From assembly GCA_001596155.1 (NCBI GenBank), contig CP014771.1, forward strand, positions 4,836,001-4,900,000: a DNA stretch of 64,000 bases, given 5' to 3'. Positions 9,421 to 18,495 of the stretch are shown here, piece by piece; positions within the stretch are counted from its first letter, which is position 1, and each line of letters starts with the position of its first letter. Below the pieces are notes generated by a model, which made no database searches, had not been told where the DNA came from, and worked only from the letters and a program-made list of their open reading frames with translations. A program made the translations under genes and the position numbers. Origin of the DNA: Hymenobacter psoromatis. GTDB lineage: Bacteria; Bacteroidota; Bacteroidia; Cytophagales; Hymenobacteraceae.

Positions 9421-9468
9421 GACTCACCCCCTAGGCTCGCGATGATGGACTACCAACTACCCATTGCC

Positions 9469-12400
9469 TCACGGCGACACGACGAGCGGTGCGCCGGGCA
9501 GCAGGCGCAGCGTGGTGTCGAGGCGCTGGGTGATGATGAGCTGGCGAAACTGCTTGCGTATGTCGGCCTGGGCCTGGCGCTGCTCCTGCTTTTGGAAAAG
9601 CTTGACGCGGTATTTGGTGTGGGGCGCGTCGCGGCTCAGGTTCACGTAGGTGAGCGGGGCGCGGCGGCGGCGCACGGGGTCGCCGGCCTGGATGCGGGCC
9701 ACGCGCTTGTCGTTGTTGCCGGTGAGGGCGTGCAGCACGTTGAGGCCCACGTAGAGGTCGGCGCGGCCATCCAGGTCGTAGCGGCCGCTCACCTGCAGCT
9801 CGGTCAGGTTGCTGTTCAGGCGCAAATTCGGGATGAGCAGCTGACCCCGGCTCAGCACGAACTCGGTGCTGACGGGCTCGAAAAACAAGTGCCCGGTGCG
9901 TTTTTTGAAGAGTTTAAACGTTTCCTCCAGCATTTCCACGTTCACCAATTCCAACTCGCGCAGGTCGGCCTTGAGGTAGCCGTTGGTGTTGTCGAGATTG
10001 GGCAGAAACTTATCATCGAGGTCGGTGCGCAGGGCGGCGGCGCAGCGCAAAGTACCCTGAATGTTGCTGCGTTCCAGCACGTTGAGCTTCATGGCCGTGG
10101 CTGTGCCAAACAGCTCGGGCAGCTGAATGTCTTCGAGCAGCGCCTGCACCTGCAAGGGATGGTGCTGGCGGCCGGCGTTGGTGACGAGGTGCCCGCGCAG
10201 CGTGACGCGGCCGCCCAGCGTGTTCACGGTGCAGTCGTCGAGGATGGCCTCGCCCTCCTGCAAGCGCGTCTCCAGCCGAAACTGCGAGCCCTGCACGGCG
10301 GCGTAGCGCACCTGGTCGGCCTCCACGCGCAACAGCGCCGTGAAGCGGCCGCTCGTGAGCAGCGAGCCGGGCGCTGCGGGCGGCCCAACGCCGTTGCCCT
10401 GGCGGGCGGCGCGCCGGGCCGCCCGCAGCGTGCGCCGGGCGGCCGCGGCCGCCGAGTCGGTGCGGGGCGGGGCCACGCTGGCCAGCATCCGCAGCAGCTG
10501 CGGCACGTCGAGGGTGGGGTAGCGCAGGGAGAGGTTGGCATTGGCCTTCACAATGCGCAGGCCCTGCACCTCCGCCGTGGCCGAGCCGCTGCCTACCCCC
10601 CCCTGCGGCGCCATAAAGTAGAGGTAAGGCAGATTGAGCTGCGAGCCGTTTTTGTCGAAGCGCAGGCGCAGGTCGCGCACGTTGTCGCCGTTGGGCAGTA
10701 TCAGGCGGTTGATTTCGTAGTTAATCTTGCCATTGGCGGCCAGCAGCAGCTCCCGAATGGCGGGGCTGCCCGGCGACTTGGCCGAGTGCCGCGGCGGCCG
10801 CGACAGCCGCTCCAGCAAGGCTTTGTAATTAAGTGTATCGAACCGAAAATCAAGGTTATACACCACCGGCACCACCCGGTTGGCCGAGTCGGTGGGCCAC
10901 TGCGCCTCGCCGCGCACGCTCCCGTCCCAAAGCCTGCCCTGGATGCCGGTTAGCCGCACGCGCTCACCATCGTGGCGGATGCGCACGGCCAGCTCGCGCA
11001 GGGTGTCGGTGGCCAGCGCCAGCCGGCCGCAGCGCAGGGCCACGTCGAGGTGCATGCCGCTGGGAATGAGGTGGCTGCCCAGCGTGGTGGCAATGCGCCG
11101 CTTGGCTTCGAGCGAGCGCGGAGCGCGGTGACCGGGAGAGCGAGGGGGGGTAGGGCCAGCGGCCGGGGCCAGCAGCGGCGCGGGCTGCAACAGCTGCCGC
11201 AGGCTGCCCAGGTCCAGCTCATCCACCGCAAAGCTGCCCGCGATAGTGGTGGTCGGGTGCTGGCCCGTGAAATAATCGAGCAGATACGTGGTGGTGGCCG
11301 AGGCGCTGAACTTCATGCCCGCCAGCACCCCCGAGGCGTGAGAAAGGTGCCACACGCTGTCATTCAGGCCAATGCGCACGTTGAGATTGCGCAAGTCACC
11401 GGGATGGCCCACCCGCTCAAACACCGCGTTACGCAACGTAGCCACGCCGCGTATCGACATGTTGCGGCGAAAATCGCCCCGGTGGTGCGGCCCCATCGCG
11501 GGCAGCAGGCCCCGCAGGCGCACGTCGAGGTCGGCGGTGCCCCGCTGGGCGTGCCAGCGGCCGTGGGTGCCCAGCAGCGCGGCCAGAGCAGGCAGCTCGG
11601 TGCGCCCATGCAGCCGGCCCTGCACCACCGGCCGCCGAAAATCGCGCAGCAGAAAAGCCATGTCGAGCAGGCCCGACGGCGAGTAGATGCGGCACTGGCT
11701 CAGGTTGAAGGACATCGTCTGGGGCAGGTGGGCCGGGCCGTTGTCGTAGGTGCCCTGCAAATCCCAGCGGTCGATGCGCCGCGCCGAGTCGGGCCACTGA
11801 ATGCGCGCGCTGCGCATCCCAAAGTGCAGCACCACGCGCGGCCGCACCTTAGGCCCGCTCAAGCCCGACATCAGGTACTCAATATGGGCTTTGCTGGGGC
11901 TGGTTGCCCCGGTGAGCATCGGGCGCAGCGAGGGGGGTAGGGCGGCGTGCAGCACATCCAGTAGCGGCTGATTGCCGGCAAAGCGCAGGTTAAGCACCGT
12001 GCCGGCGGGCGGGTCGCCGCCCACCGCCACCGCCGCCGTGTGCGTGCCGCTCACGTGAATCGTGTCGCCATTGAGCGTGGCGCGGGTGTTGAAAAACGTG
12101 CCCTGCCGCTGCCCAAAATCATAGCGGTAGTTGAGCCAGGCCTGCACCGGCTCATTGGTCAGCAGGTCGCCGCTGCGGTTGCGCAGCTGCACCAGCCGCC
12201 CCCCAAAGCGCCCCCGCACCGCCAGCACGCCCTGGTGCAGCGAAGCCGACACGCGGGCCTGGTAAATACGCCCCCGCAACACGCTGTGGGTAAAATCGTT
12301 GCGGGTAAAAATTCCAAAATTGTGAATGATAATGGAGTCCAGCGCCAGGTCAATAGTCGGCGGCGCGCTGTTGGCCGCGTGCTTTTTGCCGCGCAGGCCC

Positions 12401-12795
12401 CAGGTGCGGCCCAGCGAATCGACGCGCTGGCCAATGGCCACGTCGCGCAGCGTGAGGCGCGTCACCTCCACCCGGTGGTGCAGCAGCGCGCGCAGGTTCA
12501 GGCGCAGGTCGGCGCGGCCCAGGCGCAGCACGGGCAGCGTGCGGTGGTGCGAGCTGTCGCGCAGCGTAAGGTGCCCGAGCGAGGCCGTGAGGTGCGGAAA
12601 GTCGTGCCACACCGAAAATTCCACCTCAAACGGGTCCAGCACCAGCTCCGAGTTGCGGGTCAGCTGCTCGCGCACGAGTTGCTTCACGTAGGGCTGGGCA
12701 TAGCGGCTATACACCAGCCAGCCCGCCAGCCCCAGGGCCAGCAGCAGAAGCAAAAAACCAACACCCAGCACGCGCCAGAGGGGAAACGACTTCAT
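9469..12795 (-). CDS. AsmA-like envelope protein
   Basis: Large membrane-anchored periplasmic protein of about 1108 residues. The start at 12795 is chosen because MKSFPLWRVLGVGFLLLLLALGL gives a short cytosolic tail and one N-terminal membrane helix. The family opening follows: YVKQLVREQLTRNSELVLDPFEVEFS and LRLNLRALLHHRVEVTRLTL. Repeated beta-rich segments follow, typical of the bridge-like AsmA/TamB/YhdP proteins that carry or influence lipid transport to the outer membrane. The C-terminal block (LEDIQLPELFGTATAMKLNVL; FFEPVSTEFVLSRGQLLIPNLRLNSNL) matches the AsmA_2 C-terminal region of Bacteroidota. Several proline/alanine/arginine-rich inserts occur where the recurrent CCCTACCCCC oligomer lies in the gene. 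Confidence 0.8.
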   Translation of the reverse strand: MKSFPLWRVLGVGFLLLLLALGLAGWLVYSRYAQPYVKQLVREQLTRNSELVLDPFEVEFSVWHDFPHLTASLGHLTLRDSSHHRTLPVLRLGRADLRLNLRALLHHRVEVTRLTLRDVAIGQRVDSLGRTWGLRGKKHAANSAPPTIDLALDSIIIHNFGIFTRNDFTHSVLRGRIYQARVSASLHQGVLAVRGRFGGRLVQLRNRSGDLLTNEPVQAWLNYRYDFGQRQGTFFNTRATLNGDTIHVSGTHTAAVAVGGDPPAGTVLNLRFAGNQPLLDVLHAALPPSLRPMLTGATSPSKAHIEYLMSGLSGPKVRPRVVLHFGMRSARIQWPDSARRIDRWDLQGTYDNGPAHLPQTMSFNLSQCRIYSPSGLLDMAFLLRDFRRPVVQGRLHGRTELPALAALLGTHGRWHAQRGTADLDVRLRGLLPAMGPHHRGDFRRNMSIRGVATLRNAVFERVGHPGDLRNLNVRIGLNDSVWHLSHASGVLAGMKFSASATTTYLLDYFTGQHPTTTIAGSFAVDELDLGSLRQLLQPAPLLAPAAGPTPPRSPGHRAPRSLEAKRRIATTLGSHLIPSGMHLDVALRCGRLALATDTLRELAVRIRHDGERVRLTGIQGRLWDGSVRGEAQWPTDSANRVVPVVYNLDFRFDTLNYKALLERLSRPPRHSAKSPGSPAIRELLLAANGKINYEINRLILPNGDNVRDLRLRFDKNGSQLNLPYLYFMAPQGGVGSGSATAEVQGLRIVKANANLSLRYPTLDVPQLLRMLASVAPPRTDSAAAAARRTLRAARRAARQGNGVGPPAAPGSLLTSGRFTALLRVEADQVRYAAVQGSQFRLETRLQEGEAILDDCTVNTLGGRVTLRGHLVTNAGRQHHPLQVQALLEDIQLPELFGTATAMKLNVLERSNIQGTLRCAAALRTDLDDKFLPNLDNTNGYLKADLRELELVNVEMLEETFKLFKKRTGHLFFEPVSTEFVLSRGQLLIPNLRLNSNLTELQVSGRYDLDGRADLYVGLNVLHALTGNNDKRVARIQAGDPVRRRRAPLTYVNLSRDAPHTKYRVKLFQKQEQRQAQADIRKQFRQLIITQRLDTTLRLLPGAPLVVSP

Positions 12796-12991
12796 ACGGC
12801 AAGCTACGGTAGCCGGGTTAATGTAGGCCCGCAACACCCGCCGCGGGCCGGGCGTTCGGCTGCCTACGTAGTTAAGTGCAATTTAGCCGCCAGCCACTTA
12901 TTGCCAGAGCACTCACCCGTTACTAGAAACCCTAAACCCCATCTTTGCAGTTGTTATTGCTCGTTACGCTTCCGCTTTTTCCCGCTGCCCC

Positions 12992-14032
12992 ATGAATCGT
13001 CGCGCCTCCATTACCGACCTGGCCAAAGCGTTGGGCTTGTCGCCTTCCACTATTTCGCGCGCCCTGGCCGACCACCACGACGTGAGCGCGGCCACCAAAG
13101 CGCGGGTGCGGGCGCTGGCCAAAGAGCTGCACTACCAGCCCAACCCACTGGCCGCCGGCCTGCGCCGCGGCCGCAGCAACACGCTGGGCGTCATCGTGCC
13201 GCACATCACGGGTTATTTTTTTCCCGAAGTCATCCACGGCATCGCCAGCGAGGCCAGCGCGGCGGGCTTCAACGTCATGATTTGCCAATCGAACGAAAAC
13301 GCCGAGCAGGAAAAGCAGATTATCGAGCTGCTGATGGGCGCGCAGGTGGCCGGTATCCTGCTCTCGCTTTCCGATACGACCACTGATTTTGAGCACTTTG
13401 AGGCCGTGCGCCAGCAGGGCGTGCCACTCGTGTTTTTCGACCGCCTGGTGCAGGGATTTAAGGGCCAGCACGTAACGTCGGTCACGCTCAACGACTACCT
13501 TGGGGCCTACCAGGTCGTGGAGCACCTTATTGAGCAGGGCTGCCGCCGCATCGCGCATTTCACTGGTCCGCTGCACGTTAACATCCACCAAAACCGCCAC
13601 CAGGGCTACCTCGACGCCCTGACCGCCCACGGCCTCGCGCCCGACCCGCGCCTCGTGGCCTTCTGCGAGCTGAGCCAGCAGGGCGGGGCCGCCGCCATGC
13701 GCGGCCTGCTACGCCTCTCGCCGGCCCGCCGCCCCGATGGCGTGTTTAGCTCCAACGACTTAGCCGCCGTAGGGGCCATGCAGGTGGCCAAGAAACTGGG
13801 TTTCCGGGTGCCCGAAGACGTAGCCATCGCTGGCTTCAGCAACGAGGTGTTTACCCAGCTCACCGAGCCCGCCCTTACCACCGTGGACCAGCGCTGCGAG
13901 CAAATGGGCCGCACCGCCGTGCAGCTGCTCCAAAAAATGCTCCCTACCCCCGACCACAAGGCCAGCACGCCCCGCGGCATCGTCCTCAAGCCTAAGCTAA
14001 TAGTGCGGGATTCGTCGCAAAGAGGGGGGTAG
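12992..14032 (+). CDS. LacI family transcriptional regulator
   Basis: Cytosolic sugar-responsive regulator of 346 residues. The N-terminal LacI helix-turn-helix is ASITDLAKALGLSPSTISRAL, with the hinge helix at YQPNPLAAGLRRGRSNTLGVI. The periplasmic-binding-protein-like effector domain follows: PHITGYFFPEVIHGIASEA, VPLVFFDR, GVFSSNDLAAVGAMQVAKKLGFRVPEDVAIAGFSN and the C-terminal PALTTVDQ. A CATCTTTGC box lies about 40 bases upstream as a possible -7 element. No sugar gene is next to it; the nearest plausible targets are GH43 and GH92 from 16.9 kb on. The stop codon is part of a GGGGGGTAGGG oligomer. Confidence 0.93.
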   Translation: MNRRASITDLAKALGLSPSTISRALADHHDVSAATKARVRALAKELHYQPNPLAAGLRRGRSNTLGVIVPHITGYFFPEVIHGIASEASAAGFNVMICQSNENAEQEKQIIELLMGAQVAGILLSLSDTTTDFEHFEAVRQQGVPLVFFDRLVQGFKGQHVTSVTLNDYLGAYQVVEHLIEQGCRRIAHFTGPLHVNIHQNRHQGYLDALTAHGLAPDPRLVAFCELSQQGGAAAMRGLLRLSPARRPDGVFSSNDLAAVGAMQVAKKLGFRVPEDVAIAGFSNEVFTQLTEPALTTVDQRCEQMGRTAVQLLQKMLPTPDHKASTPRGIVLKPKLIVRDSSQRGG

Positions 14033-14166
14033 GGAAATGACTATCTCTGCTACGCTCGTAAGGAAAAGTAGTTTTTTTCTAAGCCCTGCTTAAAAGCAGG
14101 CTCCAGATAAGGCAACTAAGCGAAGCCGGGCCGCCATATCTTTACTCAAACTCACCTCCTAGTATT

Positions 14167-14358
14167 ATGCCTGCCCCCGCCCCCAGCCCCAAAAAGAAAG
14201 TGGCCCCCGCCAAAGGCGGCGCGGCCCCGAAGCCCGCGCCCAAAAAGCCAGAGAAAAAGTCTAATTTTATTCCTAATTTTCTGAAAGGAAAGCTCATTGT
14301 GCATCCCGATTTTTTTGACGAGCACGACCGCCCAAAGAACTGGCCGAGCGGCAAATGA
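14167..14358 (+). CDS. Small basic protein, putative VapC antitoxin
   Basis: 63-residue protein whose stop overlaps the start of vapC by four bases (ATGA), the usual antitoxin-toxin arrangement. Residues 1-35 are Lys/Pro/Ala-rich (KKKVAPAKGGAAPKPAPKKP), like histone-H1-type tails. No recognisable helix-turn-helix, ribbon-helix-helix or AbrB fold is seen. The last 25 residues (FLKGKLIVHPDFFDEHDRP) resemble the GKG-x-I-x-x-x-DFDEP tail with which many antitoxins cover the PIN active site. A TATCTTTA box at 14137-14144 may be the -7 element. The antitoxin role is inferred from position and this tail. Confidence 0.6.
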   Translation: MPAPAPSPKKKVAPAKGGAAPKPAPKKPEKKSNFIPNFLKGKLIVHPDFFDEHDRPKNWPSGK

Positions 14359-14750
14359 GATACTTGCTCGATACGAATGCCTTTATAGTAGGTATTACCG
14401 ATTTTGAGGCCCTGCGGCCGAGCTATCAGCAGGTGCTTACAGACGTTACGAATGAGTTGGTTATCAGCCCGGCTAGTATCTGGGAAATGGCAATTAAGGT
14501 AAGGCTGGGCAAGCTGGACCTGAGTGGCATATCGCTGGAAGATGCGACTGGTCGGCTCAGGGCGCAGCAGAAAATCGGGTTGCTGACCATTAAGCAAAGC
14601 CACTTATTACGCATCGCTACGCTGCCCAAAGTGAAAGACCACGGCGACCCGTTCGACTTGCTGATTATCGCGCAGGCCCTGACGGAAAATTTGCCGGTGC
14701 TCACGTCAGATGGTAAGTTTCACCTCTACGGCGTGGGCGTAGTGCAGTAG
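14355..14750 (+). CDS. vapC: PIN-domain ribonuclease toxin, VapC type
   Basis: 131-residue PIN-domain protein, a normal VapC length. The acidic active-site residues are visible: D in YLLDTNAFIV (residue 6), E in ISPASIWEMAIK (about 43), D in HGDPFDLLIIAQAL (about 98-101) and D in VLTSDGKFHLYG near the C-terminus. VapC toxins cleave tRNA or rRNA and are held inactive by a co-expressed antitoxin, here the overlapping upstream gene. The IWE-x-AIK-x-x-x-GKL segment places it in the PIN_Sll0205-like subgroup. No third gene follows in the unit. Confidence 0.9.
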   Translation: MRYLLDTNAFIVGITDFEALRPSYQQVLTDVTNELVISPASIWEMAIKVRLGKLDLSGISLEDATGRLRAQQKIGLLTIKQSHLLRIATLPKVKDHGDPFDLLIIAQALTENLPVLTSDGKFHLYGVGVVQ

Positions 14751-14805
14751 TCCATAGTTAAGCTGTTAGTGCCGTTCAACAAAAAAGCTAACGGCTTATA
14801 AAGCA

Positions 14806-16716
14806 TCAGCTTAGCATCTTGGCAAAATTCACTTTGATTTTCAACTGAAAATCGGCGATAACCTTGAAAATCTCCTTCAGCGTTACGCGCTCTACTTTGG
14901 TTAAATTTTTGGGGTCCAGGTAATTATCGGGGGGTAGCTTGTCGTGCATCATCTGGGCGGCCTGCTTTTTCAGGCGCATCCCCATGAGGTAATAATATGA
15001 TTGCAGCAGCTCCTGATATTCTTTTTCGGTGAAGACGCCGAGCTGGCGCAGGGCCGCCAGGCGCTGGCCGGTGTTGGTGGCAAATACGCGGTTTTTGAGC
15101 GCGAAAACCCGCACCGCATCCACGATGGGCGACATGATTTTCTTGAGGTTCACCACCTGCTGCTCGCCCACGGCGAAGGTGCGGATGTTGTTGAAAAACG
15201 TGAGCGGCGGCTCGTACTGCACGGCGTTGGTGGCCATGTAGTGCAGGAAGCGGTCGAGCGGCTTTTGCAACTCCGTATCCAGAAAATCGTGCAGCTCGTC
15301 CAGGATTCCGGCCTCGCCATACAGATAGCGGATGTCAAAAAAGGCGGCGAAGCGCATCACGTTTTCGGGGTTCGACTCGTGCAGCCACTCCGTGTAGTTG
15401 CGCTTCCAGTGCGAGAGCGAGTGGGTCCACTTGGGGTTTTTGGCCATGAAGCCGCCCTCGCAGAAGCTGAAGCCAATCTCGTTGAGGCGGTCCGATACTT
15501 CGGTGGCGAAGCGTAGGAAATAGTCGCGCACCAGCTCGCGCTGCTCGTTGGCCTTGTCTTCGTAAATAATGGCGTTGTCCTGGTCCGTGAGCAGGGTTTG
15601 CTCCTGCCTACCCTCCGAGCCGAGCACCATGAACACGAACCGCGCCGGCGGCGGCCCCAGCTCTTTTATCACGTCCTCAATGACTTTGAGGGCAATCGTA
15701 TCGGCCACGGTCGTGATAACCTGGTTCACGATTTCGGATTTCACGCCGCGCTCCAGCAGCTGCGATACGATGTCGGGCACCTTCTGCCAGTTGCGCCGCA
15801 GCTCGCGCAACGACACGGCCTGCTTCACGCCCTGAATAAACAGAAACGGCGACTGCGCCACCTCGGCCAGCAGCTTATTGCGCGAGATAAAGCCCTGGTA
15901 TTCGCCCGGTGCGCCTTCCACCAGCAGGTAGCGCGTCTTGGTCCGAAACATCAATAGCAGCGCTTCATAAATAAAGGCTTCGCTGCTCACCGAGCGGGTA
16001 GGGGCGTCGAGGTAGGTGCTGATGGGCAGGCGCGCATCGCCGAGGCTCGCCACCACTTTGTCGCGCAGGGTAATGTCGGTGACGTAGCCGGCTATTTTTT
16101 CGTCGTTTTCAGCGAGCACGAAGTAGCAGCTGGTACGCGCCTTGGCCATGAGCCGCGCCACCTCGTGGGTGGGGGTAGGGCCGGGGCAGGCCAGCACGGC
16201 GCGTAGCTCCACGCTGCCCATGCGGCGCGAGTACAGCTCATCGGCGGCAATGAAATTCTGGGCAGCCTGCGGGCCGGGGTGCACCAGCTCGGCGTACTCG
16301 GCATTGAGCATCAGTCGGCCGTAGCGGCTGGTGAAGTAGTGAAAAAACGCCTCGCAGCCCAGGCACAGGCCCCGAAAGCTGCTGCGGTGCAGGAAATAAA
16401 CCCGCGTGCCGGCCCGCGCCTGCACCGTGCGCAAGGAGCGCTTTTTGTTAAGCAGCACCGACACGCCGCCGTAGCACGCGCCGGGGCCGTAGGTTTCGGG
16501 CAGCCGCCGCGCCTGCTGGCCATCGAAGAAAAACGTGTCGTAGCCACCCTCGATGATTAAATCCACGCCGCGCAGCTTGGTTTCGCCCTGCCGGTAGATG
16601 ACGGCCTCGCGGGGGTGCGTCACCTCGTGCAGCAGCGCGGCCACCTCCTCCAGCACCTCGGGGGGTAGGAGGTTGAAGGGCTCAACGGTGCGTAGAAAAG
16701 CCAGGCGGTTTTCCAT
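14806..16716 (-). CDS. cNMP-binding/CBS/DUF294 nucleotidyltransferase-like protein
   Basis: Cytosolic signalling protein of 636 residues. The start at 16716 (MENRLAFLRTVEPFNLLPPE) begins at the cyclic-nucleotide-binding domain: VIYRQGETKLRGVDLIIEGG and YGPGACYGGVSVLLNKKRSLR, about residues 5-130. Then come two CBS motifs (MAKARTSCYFVLAENDEKIAGYVTDITLRD and LLVEGAPGEYQGFISRNKLL). The DUF294 nucleotidyltransferase domain has FVFMVLGSEGRQEQTLLTDQDNA, with the GSEGR-x5-DQD catalytic signature, near residue 370. A helical DUF294_C substrate-binding part ends the protein. The family is related to GlnD-type uridylyltransferases. The target is unknown. Confidence 0.92.
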   Translation of the reverse strand: MENRLAFLRTVEPFNLLPPEVLEEVAALLHEVTHPREAVIYRQGETKLRGVDLIIEGGYDTFFFDGQQARRLPETYGPGACYGGVSVLLNKKRSLRTVQARAGTRVYFLHRSSFRGLCLGCEAFFHYFTSRYGRLMLNAEYAELVHPGPQAAQNFIAADELYSRRMGSVELRAVLACPGPTPTHEVARLMAKARTSCYFVLAENDEKIAGYVTDITLRDKVVASLGDARLPISTYLDAPTRSVSSEAFIYEALLLMFRTKTRYLLVEGAPGEYQGFISRNKLLAEVAQSPFLFIQGVKQAVSLRELRRNWQKVPDIVSQLLERGVKSEIVNQVITTVADTIALKVIEDVIKELGPPPARFVFMVLGSEGRQEQTLLTDQDNAIIYEDKANEQRELVRDYFLRFATEVSDRLNEIGFSFCEGGFMAKNPKWTHSLSHWKRNYTEWLHESNPENVMRFAAFFDIRYLYGEAGILDELHDFLDTELQKPLDRFLHYMATNAVQYEPPLTFFNNIRTFAVGEQQVVNLKKIMSPIVDAVRVFALKNRVFATNTGQRLAALRQLGVFTEKEYQELLQSYYYLMGMRLKKQAAQMMHDKLPPDNYLDPKNLTKVERVTLKEIFKVIADFQLKIKVNFAKMLS

Positions 16717-16898
16717 ATTGAATAAATAAGCAGGAATTGGCGGCAAGTACGGGCGGGCGGCGCGAAGGAGAAGGGTAGGGGGTGGGGTGAGCCGGGGAGG
16801 GCGACCGGATAAGGCAACCTAAAAATCACCCCAACTGCCCAGAAAACGCTGCGAAAAGCCCATTGGCCCAAACTCCAGTCCGCTACCTTGTCTTCCAA

Positions 16899-18350
16899 AT
16901 GAAAACCTTCCTATTCTTCCTAACCGCGCTGCTGGCCGGCTCCGCCCGCGCCCGCGCCCAAACGCCGGCCGACTCGTCGGTGCTGCGGCTCTGGCACCAT
17001 CCCGACAAGCCCTTCAACGCCCCCGGCAACGGCAACCCGCTGCTGCCCGGCTACTACGCCGACCCGACCATCATTGAGGACAAAGGCACTTACTACCTCT
17101 ACGCCACCAGCGACCTGACCGACTGGAACGGCATCAACCGGATGGCGGCCTGGACCTCCACCGATTTTGTAAATTGGCAGTGCCAGTACCTGAACTGGCC
17201 CACCAAGGCGCTGTGTACCAGCTCGACTTCGCAAACCGCCGGCGTGTGGGCCCCCAGCGTGGTGAAAGCGCCTAACGGCAAGTTCTACATGTACGTGTCC
17301 ATCGGTGAGGAAATCTGGGTGGGCGTGGCCGACGCGCTGCTCGGCCCCTGGCGCAACGCCCGCCCCGATGGCGGGCCGCTCATTCGGCACAAGTCGTTTT
17401 TCTTCGTCGAAACCATTGATGCCGAGTGCTTTATTGATGACGATGGTCAGGCGTATCTCTACTGGGGCTCGTCGCATTCCGACTTCGATATTGAGGGCCG
17501 CTGCCTGGCCGTGAAGCTCAAGCCTGACATGATAACCTTCGACGGCGTGCCGCGCGACGTGACGCCGCCGCACTACTTTGAAGCGCCCTACCTGCACAAG
17601 CGCGACGGCCAATACTACTTTTCCTACTCCTGGGGCCACACCTGGGACAAGACCTACCAGGTGCGTTATTCCACCGGCCCTACCCCCTTCGGCCCCTGGA
17701 CCGAGGGCCTGATGCGCCCCATCCTAGGCACCAACACCACCGACGCCACCATCTTCTCCACTGGCCACCACACCCTGCTGCACAAAGGCGCGGACATGTA
17801 CATCATCTACCACCGCTTCAACACGGTGAACGAGTATAACATCTCCGCCAAGCTGCGCCAGGTTGCCGCCGATAAGCTCCTCTATAATCCCGACGGTTCC
17901 ATTCAGCGCGTGGTGACTACGCACATTGGGGTAGGGGCCCTGGGGCCAGTGCCGCCGCGCAAAAACCTGGCCTACCGCGCCCCCACCACCAGTTCCGGCG
18001 ACCTCGACCCCAAAACTAAGGCCAGCTACGCCACCGACGAAAACAACGGTACGCTCTGGATTAGCAAGCCCGGCCCCACCGCCTGGCTCACCGTGGACCT
18101 GGGCACCGCCAAGCCGGTGAAGGAAGTCGCCATCTACCCCGAATACCCGATTTATACGTATCAGTTTGAGGTACTTACCTCTAATGATAACCGCACCTGG
18201 ACCCCGGCCGGCCGCCAACCCAGCACGCCGGCCCTGGCCTCACCGCTTACCGTGACGTTGCCTGCTACTAAGGCCCGGTACGTGCGCGTGCAGCTGACGC
18301 AGCGCACGGGCGGGCCGCGGGCGGGGGTGTGGGAGGTGAAGGTGTATTAG
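16899..18350 (+). CDS. Secreted GH43 glycosidase with C-terminal F5/8C module
   Basis: Exported glycoside hydrolase of 483 residues, likely an arabinosidase, xylosidase or galactosidase. The start at 16899 gives the signal peptide MKTFLFFLTALLAGSARARAQ. The five-bladed propeller shows the general base in GYYADPTI (Asp, about residue 53), the pKa modulator in ETIDAECFIDDDGQ (about 177) and the acid in YFEAPYLHKR (Glu, about 228). From about residue 345 a discoidin-like carbohydrate-binding module follows (YATDENNGTLWISKPGPTAWLTVDLG; YVRVQLTQRTGG). A TACCTTG box with TTG 18 bases before it precedes the start. Exact specificity cannot be read. It sits tail to tail with GH92. Confidence 0.9.
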   Translation: MKTFLFFLTALLAGSARARAQTPADSSVLRLWHHPDKPFNAPGNGNPLLPGYYADPTIIEDKGTYYLYATSDLTDWNGINRMAAWTSTDFVNWQCQYLNWPTKALCTSSTSQTAGVWAPSVVKAPNGKFYMYVSIGEEIWVGVADALLGPWRNARPDGGPLIRHKSFFFVETIDAECFIDDDGQAYLYWGSSHSDFDIEGRCLAVKLKPDMITFDGVPRDVTPPHYFEAPYLHKRDGQYYFSYSWGHTWDKTYQVRYSTGPTPFGPWTEGLMRPILGTNTTDATIFSTGHHTLLHKGADMYIIYHRFNTVNEYNISAKLRQVAADKLLYNPDGSIQRVVTTHIGVGALGPVPPRKNLAYRAPTTSSGDLDPKTKASYATDENNGTLWISKPGPTAWLTVDLGTAKPVKEVAIYPEYPIYTYQFEVLTSNDNRTWTPAGRQPSTPALASPLTVTLPATKARYVRVQLTQRTGGPRAGVWEVKVY

Positions 18351-18374
18351 GGATGGTTTCGCCCTCCGCGGGTC

Positions 18375-18480
18375 ACCTCACCCCCGGCCCCCTCTCCCGT
18401 GGAGAGGGGGAGCCGAACGATTCAGGTCCGCGCCGCCGCGGCTCCCCCTCTCCACGGGAGAGGGGGCCGGGGGGTGAGGT
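18375..18480. repeat. Palindrome, CACCTCACCCCC family
   Basis: Arms of about 41 bases (left arm starts ACCTCACCCCCGGCCCCCTC) between the convergent GH43 and GH92 genes. Related elements with the same core are at 22939-23113 and 59421-59623. It probably serves as a two-way transcription end. Confidence 0.85.
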
Positions 18481-18495
18481 AAGCCGGTCGCGCCG

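Noticed and set aside
9442-10953. 503-codon plus-strand ORF antisense to the AsmA-like gene
   Set aside because: Composition is Gly/Ala/Val/Gln/His-rich without domain signal, the typical complement of high-GC coding sequence; the minus-strand frame is clearly the gene.
14355-14750. Full defence island around the VapC pair
   Set aside because: Neighbours are a LacI regulator and a DUF294 protein; no restriction, abortive-infection or CRISPR genes are seen nearby.
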